A stretch of DNA of 11,425 bases from Actinomycetospora sp. GTDB lineage: Bacteria; Actinomycetota; Actinomycetes; Mycobacteriales; Pseudonocardiaceae. Below, piece after piece: positions 6,834 to 11,425 of this stretch (positions within the stretch are counted from its first letter, which is position 1; each line of letters opens with the position of its first letter). The position numbers and the translations under genes are program-made. The notes under the pieces were generated by a model, which was given only the letters and a program-made list of their open reading frames with translations, ran no database searches and was not told the origin of the DNA. The stretch is taken from contig JAICLN010000094.1 of NCBI GenBank assembly GCA_025925615.1, forward strand, positions 1 through 11,425. Reading direction: 5' to 3'.

Positions 6834-8084
6834 TCACCAGGTGACGGGCAGCGTCTCCACGCCGTGGATGAGCGCGTCGTGGCGGTACTCCAGCTCCGCC
6901 GGGTCCACCGCGAGCGCCAGCGCCGGGAAGCGCCGCAGGAGTGCGCTGAACGCGATCCGCAGCTCGATCCGGGCCAGCGGGGCCCCCAGGCAGTGGTGGA
7001 TGCCGTAGCCGAAGGCGACGTGGGGGAGCGGCTCGCGGGCGAGGTCGAGCCCGTCGAGGTCCCCGGCGGCGAGCGCCGGGTCCCGGTTCGCGGCGCACAG
7101 CGAGGCGGTCCCCCAGGTCCCGGCCGGGATCGCGGGGCTCCCGACGACGACGTCGCGGGGCGCCACCCGCGGGAACCCCGCCGAGACCGGTGAGATGAGA
7201 CGCAGCAGCTCCTCGACGGCGCGGGAGAGCGGCGCCGGGTCCGGGTCCTCGACGGCGGCGCGCAGGAGCGCCATCTGGGTCGGGTCGCGCAGGAGGGCGA
7301 GGGTGCCCAGGGCGATGACGTTGGACGTGGTCTCGTGCCCGGCGATGAGCAGCAGGTTCGCGAGCCCCGCGAGCTCCTCGTCGTCGATCCCGCCCTCGGC
7401 CGCGGGCCGGTCGCCGTGCTCGCGGACGAGCATGCCGAGTAGGTCGTCCCCGGGGTCCCGGCGGGACCGTTCGACCAGCGTGGCCATGTACGCCCGGGAG
7501 GCGCGGATGACCTCGGAGCGCTCCCCGGGGGTGAGGTCGGAGCGCAGGGTGCGCTCCGCGCGCTCCTGGAACCCGGCACGGTCGGCGTAGGGGACCCCGA
7601 GCAGCTCGCAGATGACCAGGGACGGCACCGGCAGGGCGAAGTCGGCCACGAGGTCGGCGGGCGGGCCGGCGGCGGCCATGGTCTCCAGGGCGTCGTCCAC
7701 GATCGCCGTCACCCGCGGCTCGAGCGCCTTCATTGCCCGCACCGTGAAGCGCCCGGTGAGCATCCGGCGCAGCCGCGTGTGGTCCGGCGGGTCGAGCGCC
7801 AGGAGCATCCCGCTGCGACGGCGGTGCATCTCGGCGGGGGAGAGCGCCTCGGTGATCCCCGGCGGGGGCGGGACGGCCTCGAACCCGAACGCGGGATCGC
7901 CGTGCACCATCCGGGCGTCGTGGTACCCGGTCACCAGCTCGGCCCGGTGCCCGGCCAGCGTCGTGACCGGGCAGATGCCGTCCTGCTCGCGCAGTGACGT
8001 GACCCCGGGGTCGGGGTCGAGCCCGTCGCGGCGCAGGCCGAGCGGGGGCGCGGGGGTGACGTCCGGGTCGATGGGCAGGCTCAC
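6834..8084 (-). CDS. Cytochrome P450 (class I bacterial type)
   Basis: A complete 416-residue soluble P450 that would hydroxylate or otherwise oxidise a small organic substrate using O2 and electrons from a ferredoxin/reductase pair, neither of which is encoded nearby. Motifs in order are the C-helix DPPDHTRLRRMLTGRFT (98-114), I-helix AGHETT (248-253) with the oxygen-activating threonine, K-helix ExxR (Glu292-Arg295) and heme loop FGYGIHHCLG (358-367) with axial Cys365. The style resembles CYP105/CYP107-like actinobacterial enzymes, but I cannot assign a family by eye. The GTG at 8084 is the first in-frame start and forms GTGA with the stop of a possible 17-codon ORF. It follows the PaaG-like gene by 55 bp on the same strand, so co-transcription is likely. 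The substrate is unknown. Confidence 0.95.
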   Translation of the reverse strand: MSLPIDPDVTPAPPLGLRRDGLDPDPGVTSLREQDGICPVTTLAGHRAELVTGYHDARMVHGDPAFGFEAVPPPPGITEALSPAEMHRRRSGMLLALDPPDHTRLRRMLTGRFTVRAMKALEPRVTAIVDDALETMAAAGPPADLVADFALPVPSLVICELLGVPYADRAGFQERAERTLRSDLTPGERSEVIRASRAYMATLVERSRRDPGDDLLGMLVREHGDRPAAEGGIDDEELAGLANLLLIAGHETTSNVIALGTLALLRDPTQMALLRAAVEDPDPAPLSRAVEELLRLISPVSAGFPRVAPRDVVVGSPAIPAGTWGTASLCAANRDPALAAGDLDGLDLAREPLPHVAFGYGIHHCLGAPLARIELRIAFSALLRRFPALALAVDPAELEYRHDALIHGVETLPVTW

Positions 8085-8134
8085 GACCCGAGACCCTGCT
8101 CCATCGGCCCCTCGGGACGGAAGAGCACTCCCAT
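8081..8134 (-). CDS. Possible 17-codon coupling ORF between crotonase and P450
   Basis: An ATG at 8134, five bases past the crotonase stop codon, opens a 17-residue reading frame (MGVLFRPEGPMEQGLGS). Its TGA overlaps the P450 GTG by 4 bp. No Shine-Dalgarno precedes the ATG, but an internal ATG at 8104 has GAGGGG 3 bases before it. Ribosomes ending the crotonase could re-initiate here and be delivered to the P450 start. The peptide resembles nothing I know, and chance is a fair alternative. Confidence 0.25.
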   Translation of the reverse strand: MGVLFRPEGPMEQGLGS

Positions 8135-8139
8135 CTGAG

Positions 8140-8931
8140 CTACCGGCCGCGGAACACGGGGCGGCGCTTCTCGAAGAACGCGTCGTTGCCCTCGGCGAAG
8201 TCGGCGGTCTCGAAGAGCTCCACCTGCGCGCACTCCTCGGCGTGCAGGGTCCCGGCGAGCGTCTCCGGGGGATCGGCCAGCAGCCGTTTCGTCGCGGCGA
8301 GGGCGAGCGGCGCGGCGAGGGCGAGCTCGGCGGCCACCGAGCGGGCCGCCGCGAGCGACCCGCCGTCGTCGACCAGCTCGTCGACCAGGCCCAGCGCGTG
8401 GGCCTCCTCGGCGCCGACGATCTTCCCGCGCAGCAGCATCCGGCGGGCCGGTCCGGCCCCCACGCGGCGCGGGAGCGTCCAGTGCAGTCCGGAGTCCGCG
8501 ACCAGCCCGACCTTGCCGAAGATCGCGCCGAACGTCGCCGAGCGCCCGGCGACGACGTAGTCGCACGCCGCGGCGAGCGAGGTCCCCGCGCCGACCGCGG
8601 CGCTCTCGACCGCGGCCACGACCGGCAGTGGGCCCTCGAACAGCAGGGAGATGACGTCGGCGACGAGGTGGAGCCGGTCCCGGGCGTCCGCCCGGTCGCC
8701 GCGCGGCATCGACGCGAGGTCGCCGCCCGAGCTGAACGCGGTGCCGGCGCCGGTGATCACCAGGGCCCGACAGCCGTCGTCGGCGTGAGCGGCCTCGAGC
8801 GCGGCCCGCAGCTCCCGGCGCAGCGGCACGCTCAGCGGGTTGCGGCGGCCCGGCTCGTTGAGCGTGAACGTCCGTACCGGGCCGTCGTCGGAGACCAGGA
8901 CGAACGGTTCGGTGCGCTCGGTGTCGGCCAT
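8140..8931 (-). CDS. Crotonase-fold (enoyl-CoA hydratase/isomerase) protein, PaaG-like
   Basis: A 263-residue crotonase-superfamily protein acting on an acyl-CoA thioester. The oxyanion-hole segments are present: AFSSGGDL at 65-72 and AAVGAGTSLAAACD at 111-124. The two catalytic glutamates of true enoyl-CoA hydratases are absent: the first position is Ser118 (GAGTSL) and the second falls at Phe138 (FGAIFGKVGL). Instead KVGLVADSGLHWTLPR (140-155) closely follows the PaaG pattern, with Asp146 at the place of PaaG's catalytic aspartate. A double-bond isomerase or epoxyphenylacetyl-CoA isomerase-type reaction is therefore more likely than hydration. No other paa genes are in the window. The ATG at 8931 has AAGGAG 4 bases upstream. 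Upstream in-frame ATGs (for example at 8961) would add non-conserved residues. It is probably co-transcribed with the downstream P450. Confidence 0.88.
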   Translation of the reverse strand: MADTERTEPFVLVSDDGPVRTFTLNEPGRRNPLSVPLRRELRAALEAAHADDGCRALVITGAGTAFSSGGDLASMPRGDRADARDRLHLVADVISLLFEGPLPVVAAVESAAVGAGTSLAAACDYVVAGRSATFGAIFGKVGLVADSGLHWTLPRRVGAGPARRMLLRGKIVGAEEAHALGLVDELVDDGGSLAAARSVAAELALAAPLALAATKRLLADPPETLAGTLHAEECAQVELFETADFAEGNDAFFEKRRPVFRGR

Positions 8932-8967
8932 CGGGCTCCTTCCGGGGCGTCGGGCGCTCATCATCAC

Positions 8968-8990
8968 CCGGGCCCCGCCGTCCGGCCCGG
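8968..8990 (-). terminator. GC hairpin immediately after the CDF stop codon
   Basis: CCGGGCC (8968-8974) and GGCCCGG (8984-8990) form a perfect 7-bp GC stem with a 9-nt loop, beginning at the base after the transporter stop on the minus strand. No U-tract follows. It may terminate or attenuate transcription between the transporter and the crotonase, or protect an mRNA 3' end. Confidence 0.5.
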
Positions 8991-10088
8991 TCAGGCCCGC
9001 GGGAACCGACGCTCCCGCAGGTGGTCCAGCGTCGTCCCGTAGCGGTCCAGGACCGCGGCCCGCACGTCGGGATCGCTGCGCGGCACCGGCTCGATGAAGA
9101 CCTGGTCGAGGTCGTGGAACCGGTCGTGCAGCTCGTTGTCCAGCCGGACGCAGGCCCGCTCGAGGTCGCCCGCGGTGAGGTCGTCGACGAAGTCGACACG
9201 GGCGCACAGCAGCACGCTGTCGGTGCCGGTGAGCATCGACTGGAGGTCCACGACGGTGACGACCTCGGGGGCGGCGTCGAGGTGGTCGAAAACCGCCCGC
9301 ATCACCCGGGGCTCGGCCGCGCGGCCGATGAGGAGCGCCTTGTTCGAGCTGCCCAGGGAGTACGCGACCCCGACGAGCGTCAGGCCGATCATGATCGAGG
9401 CGATCCCGTCCCACACCGACGAGCCGGTCGCGCGGTGCAGGGCCACGCCTATCGCGGCGAACGCCAGGCCGATCAGGGCGGCGGTGTCCTCGAAGAGCAC
9501 GCTCTTCACCGTCGGGTCGTCGGAGAGCGCGAGGTAGCGCCGCAGCGAGAGCTTCAGCTCCCGCTTCTCGCGCCACACCTGGCGCACCGCCTGCTGCCAG
9601 GAGGTGCCCTCGATGAGGGCCGAGAGCCCCAGGACGGCGAACGCGACCCACGCGTACTGCTCCTCGGCGGGGTCCGGCGGGTTCTCGACGATCGTCGTGA
9701 TGCCCTCGTAGATCGAGTACGTGGCGCCGGTGACGAACACCGAGACCGCGGCGATCATCGACCAGAAGAAGCGCTCCTTGCCGTAGCCGAAGGGGTGCGC
9801 GCTGTCGGGACGGCGCACCGAGCGGCGCAGCGCGGTGAACAGCAGCACCTCGGTGGTGCAGTCCGCGACCGAGTGCGCTGCTTCGGCGAGCATCGCCGAC
9901 GACCCCGTGAGCAGGCCGGCGACGAGCTTCAGCACCCCGACCAGGGCGTTGGCGACGAACGCGAGGACCACCGAGAGGGTGCTCTGGCCCGAGGACGACT
10001 CCTCGTGGTGGCGGCCCTCGTCGGTCGGGTCGTCCGGTTCGGGCCCCACGGAGGCCTCCTCCTGGGTTCCGGGTGGTCCGACCGCCAT
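8991..10088 (-). CDS. Cation diffusion facilitator (CDF) family metal transporter, SLC30A9-like
   Basis: A complete 365-residue inner-membrane divalent-metal/proton antiporter, likely exporting Zn2+, Fe2+, Co2+ or Mn2+. A hydrophilic, acid-rich N-terminus (1-37, with HHEESSSG) precedes about six membrane segments near 38-58, 65-87, 107-127, 146-163, 200-217 and 225-245. The C-terminal cytoplasmic domain is about 257-345. The TM2 metal site is His72 and Asp76 in AEAAHSVADCTTE. The usual TM5 HxxxD is replaced by FEDTAALIG (Glu200-Asp201), as in the SLC30A9/ZnT9-like branch, so metal preference may be non-standard. The loop HPFGYGKERFFW (98-109) is typical of the family. The start is the ATG at 10088 with GGAGGG 7 bases upstream; the frame is open further but without coding character. 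It is divergent from the SRPBCC-ArsR unit. The next gene downstream is separated by a GC hairpin. Confidence 0.93.
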   Translation of the reverse strand: MAVGPPGTQEEASVGPEPDDPTDEGRHHEESSSGQSTLSVVLAFVANALVGVLKLVAGLLTGSSAMLAEAAHSVADCTTEVLLFTALRRSVRRPDSAHPFGYGKERFFWSMIAAVSVFVTGATYSIYEGITTIVENPPDPAEEQYAWVAFAVLGLSALIEGTSWQQAVRQVWREKRELKLSLRRYLALSDDPTVKSVLFEDTAALIGLAFAAIGVALHRATGSSVWDGIASIMIGLTLVGVAYSLGSSNKALLIGRAAEPRVMRAVFDHLDAAPEVVTVVDLQSMLTGTDSVLLCARVDFVDDLTAGDLERACVRLDNELHDRFHDLDQVFIEPVPRSDPDVRAAVLDRYGTTLDHLRERRFPRA

Positions 10089-10175
10089 GGGTGTTCCCTC
10101 CTGTTCGTCCGGACAGACCGCTCTACCCGTTGCCGGTCCGGCGCACGCCGCCAGGGGAATACGTCTCCCTGTCCC
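10089..10175. promoter_or_regulatory. Upstream region of the CDF gene
   Basis: This part of the divergent gap should contain the transporter promoter on the minus strand. I could not pick a convincing -35/-10. An 8-bp palindrome GTCCGGAC (10107-10114) and one lone GTTGC half-site (10129-10133) are present; neither is strong evidence of control. Confidence 0.3.
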
Positions 10176-10204
10176 TTGACGCAACCAAGGAGTTGCCATA
10201 CCTT
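10176..10204 (+). promoter_or_regulatory. Promoter of the SRPBCC-ArsR unit
   Basis: TTGACG (10176-10181), 17 bases, then TACCTT (10199-10204) make a sigma-70/HrdB-like promoter. Transcription would start near 10211, giving a leader of about 29 bases before the ATG at 10240. It is the clearest promoter in the window and is overlapped by the first operator copy. Confidence 0.65.
10181..10196. promoter_or_regulatory. Operator copy 1, GCAAC-N6-GTTGC
   Basis: A perfect 5-bp inverted repeat with a 6-base centre lies inside the -35/-10 spacer. It is identical in arms and spacing to the copy at 10210-10225. It is likely bound by the ArsR-type repressor encoded in the same unit. Confidence 0.6.
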
Positions 10205-10209
10205 CTATC

Positions 10210-10225
10210 GCAACAGCACGGTTGC
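10210..10225. promoter_or_regulatory. Operator copy 2, GCAAC-N6-GTTGC
   Basis: The second perfect copy starts 29 bp after the first and covers the expected transcript start, ending 3 bases before the AGGAGG ribosome site (10229-10234). Two sites across the core promoter are typical of simple repression by a dimeric wHTH protein. Confidence 0.6.
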
Positions 10226-10239
10226 ACCAGGAGGCACCG

Positions 10240-10680
10240 ATGGGATTTCCCGACCGGATCGAACGGACCATCGAGCTCACCCACTCGCCCGAGCGAGTGT
10301 GGGCCGCGATCACCACCGCCGAGGGCCTGGCCGCGTGGTTCGGCGACCGTGCCGAGATCGACCTGCGGCCCGGGGGCGCCGCCACCGTGGACTGGACGGC
10401 CGAGGGTCACCACCAGGACCTGCGGGTGGAGCGCGTCGAGGAGCCGACCGTCTTCGGGTTCACCTGGCGCATCGACGGCCTGCCCCGGGAGGACCCGCGC
10501 CGCACCTACGTCGAGTTCATCCTCGAACCGATCCCGGCCGGCACGCGGCTCCACCTCGTGGAGACCGGGTTCGCCCAGCTCGGCCCGGACGAGCACCGCG
10601 CGCACAGCGGCAACACCCACGGGTGGGCCCACGAGCTGGGAGAGCTCGCCGCCCACCTCGACGCCGTCCGTGCCGCCTGA
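10240..10680 (+). CDS. SRPBCC (AHSA1-type START-like) domain protein
   Basis: A 146-residue single-domain protein of the AHSA1/SRPBCC fold, a helix-grip cavity that binds hydrophobic ligands. The N-terminal RTIELTHSPERVWAAIT and EGLAAWFG are the usual first strand and helices. The last helix is THGWAHELGELAAHLD. Despite the family name, bacterial members of this size are not shown to activate Hsp90, and htpG is almost 6 kb away. The start is the ATG at 10240, 5 bases after AGGAGG (10229-10234); a TTG at 10222 would place the ribosome site inside the gene. Its end overlaps the ArsR-type gene by 11 bp. The SRPBCC-ArsR pairing is common in actinobacteria, where the regulator usually controls its partner. 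The ligand is unknown. Confidence 0.9.
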   Translation: MGFPDRIERTIELTHSPERVWAAITTAEGLAAWFGDRAEIDLRPGGAATVDWTAEGHHQDLRVERVEEPTVFGFTWRIDGLPREDPRRTYVEFILEPIPAGTRLHLVETGFAQLGPDEHRAHSGNTHGWAHELGELAAHLDAVRAA

Positions 10681-11038
10681 GCGACCCGACGCCGGGGCGA
10701 GCGCCGAGTCGACCGCCGAGGCGGTCTTCGCCGCCCTGGCCGACCCGACCCGGCGTGCGATCCTCGCCGACCTCGCGACCCACGGCCCGTCCACCGCCAC
10801 CGACCTCGCGGGCCGGCTCCCGATCTCCCGCCAGGCCGTCGCCAAGCACCTCGACCGGCTGACCGAGGCGGGTCTCGTCAGCGTCGAGCCGGGGGAGCGG
10901 CGGCGCATCCGCCACCGCGTCCGGTCCGCGCCCATGCGCGTCGCGCAGCGCTACCTCGCCGCCCTGGCCCGCGACTGGGACGGCCCGCTCGCCGCCCTGT
11001 CCGACCAGCTCGACCGCATCCACCAGGAGGATCCATGA
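10670..11038 (+). CDS. ArsR-family winged-helix transcriptional repressor
   Basis: A 122-residue regulator with an ArsR-type winged helix: FAALADPTRRAILADLATHG (20-39), then ATDLAGRLPIS, the recognition helix SRQAVAKHLDRLTEAGLV (53-70) and the wing EPGERRRIRHRV (73-84). It contains no cysteine, lacks the ELCVCDL metal motif and has no clear alpha-5 His/Asp site, so it should not sense metals directly even though a metal transporter is divergent. The only usable start is the GTG at 10670, inside the SRPBCC 3' end (11-bp overlap), without a good ribosome site; coupling is likely. The twin GCAAC-N6-GTTGC sites before the first gene are its probable operators, implying autorepression. Its stop overlaps the next gene's ATG (ATGA). 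Confidence 0.9.
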   Translation: MPPERPDAGASAESTAEAVFAALADPTRRAILADLATHGPSTATDLAGRLPISRQAVAKHLDRLTEAGLVSVEPGERRRIRHRVRSAPMRVAQRYLAALARDWDGPLAALSDQLDRIHQEDP

Positions 11039-11277
11039 CCCGGCCACCGATCGTCGCCGCCGTGTACCGGACCTGCGCCACGACGGGGCGCGGCATCGAG
11101 CACCTCGCGTTCGTGACGACGCTGCTGGACCTCACCCCGAACGGTCGCGGGGAGACCTGGGAGGACTCCCCGGAGTGGGTGGCACAGGTCCCGTCGGTGA
11201 TCCCGCCGAACGTGATGACGTCCGCGGACGTGGCCACCAGCTTCGGTCGGTTCCGGACTGCCGCCACGGCACCGTGA
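11035..11277 (+). CDS. Small hypothetical protein, third gene of the SRPBCC-ArsR unit
   Basis: An 80-residue protein I do not recognise. It has one cysteine (Cys14), no membrane segment or signal peptide, and short recognisable stretches such as AAVYRTCATTGRG and EWVAQVPSVIPPNVM. Support for it being real: a perfect AGGAGG (11025-11030) 4 bases before the ATG, an ATGA overlap with the ArsR-type stop, and 74 of 80 codons ending in G or C right to its end. Its last 146 bp are antisense to the reading frame entering from the right edge. In that overlap this strand, not the other, has coding-like codon use. Being co-translated with the repressor and SRPBCC gene suggests a shared task, which the sequence does not reveal. 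Confidence 0.65.
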   Translation: MTRPPIVAAVYRTCATTGRGIEHLAFVTTLLDLTPNGRGETWEDSPEWVAQVPSVIPPNVMTSADVATSFGRFRTAATAP

Positions 11278-11425
11278 TCAACGCCCACACCCCGACGACG
11301 AGGGCGGCCTCGACGAGCAGGTACCACGGCCACGGCCCGAGCACGTCCAGCAGCGACGCCGTCTCGGGCTTGTGGTCGAGGTAGCCGTAGTTCGCCCCGG
11401 TCAGCGCGTTGACCACCTGGGCGGG
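11132..11425 (-). CDS. YwaF/TIGR02206-type membrane protein, C-terminal end (cut by window edge)
   Basis: The C-terminus of a multi-pass membrane protein whose start lies beyond the right edge. The visible part, VVNALTGANYGYLDHKPE, then SLLDVLGPWPWYLLVEAALVVGVWALITVPW, matches the conserved ending of the YwaF/TIGR02206 family, with the last transmembrane helix at about 11264-11325. Family members normally stop shortly after that helix. Here the frame runs on for 43 residues (11135-11263) rich in Arg, Ser and Pro, with third-position GC dropping from near 100% to about 60%, before a TGA at 11132. The tail is antisense to the small plus-strand gene. It may be a read-through extension after loss of the original stop, or a sequencing frameshift. 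The function of this family is not established. Confidence 0.75.
   Translation of the reverse strand, partial: PAQVVNALTGANYGYLDHKPETASLLDVLGPWPWYLLVEAALVVGVWALITVPWRQSGTDRSWWPRPRTSSRSAGSPTGPVPPTPGSPPRSPRDRSG

Noticed and set aside
10240..10680. AHSA1-type protein as an Hsp90 co-chaperone for the HtpG in the same window
   Set aside because: The link rests on the family name only. The genes are about 6 kb apart, in different units, and bacterial single-domain SRPBCC proteins are mostly ligand binders.
10670..11038. ArsR protein as the metal sensor for the divergent CDF transporter
   Set aside because: It has no cysteines, no ELCVCDL motif and no recognisable alpha-5 metal site. The operators flank the SRPBCC promoter, not the transporter start.

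Overview
The window is very GC-rich (over 70%), with nearly all third codon positions G or C, frequent GTG starts and 4-bp stop/start overlaps. Together with a SARP-type regulator, a class I bacterial P450, Uma2 and an actinobacterial-style HtpG, this points to a chromosomal segment of a high-GC actinomycete, probably of the Pseudonocardia/Actinomycetospora type. That placement is inferred from composition and protein style. I saw no tRNA, rRNA, CRISPR array, transposase or phage gene.

Layout. Left block (1-2105, minus strand): the N-terminal part of a SARP/BTAD-type transcriptional regulator, cut by the window edge, and upstream of it a complete biosynthetic-type threonine deaminase (ilvA). 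A 264-bp divergent gap follows (2106-2369) and carries inverted repeats. Second block (2370-6755, plus strand): htpG, an LLM-class flavin oxidoreductase whose GTG start overlaps the htpG stop, a Uma2-family PD-(D/E)XK protein and a NUDT19-like Nudix hydrolase. Gaps of 39 and 25 bp make one transcription unit plausible. Third block (6834-10088, minus strand): read in transcription order, a cation diffusion facilitator, a PaaG-like crotonase-fold protein and a cytochrome P450. The last two are tightly packed and joined by a possible 17-codon ORF, while a GC hairpin sits directly after the transporter stop. Right block (10176-11277, plus strand): a three-gene unit of an AHSA1-type SRPBCC protein, a metal-site-free ArsR-family repressor and an 80-residue unknown protein. 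It converges on the C-terminus of a YwaF/TIGR02206-type membrane protein entering from the right edge on the minus strand.

The most informative regulatory signal is in front of the SRPBCC-ArsR unit. Two perfect copies of GCAAC-N6-GTTGC lie 29 bp apart, one inside the spacer of a TTGACG/TACCTT promoter and one at the expected transcript start. This reads as an autoregulated ArsR circuit. The third gene of that unit is small but strongly supported by codon use, a full Shine-Dalgarno sequence and a 4-bp overlap. It is antisense to the tail of the convergent membrane protein, whose coding-like codon use stops where its conserved core ends. The crotonase lacks both hydratase glutamates and keeps the PaaG-type aspartate, so it is better read as an isomerase than a hydratase. 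I see no clearly new defence or biosynthetic system. The remaining genes are recognisable housekeeping or accessory metabolism.
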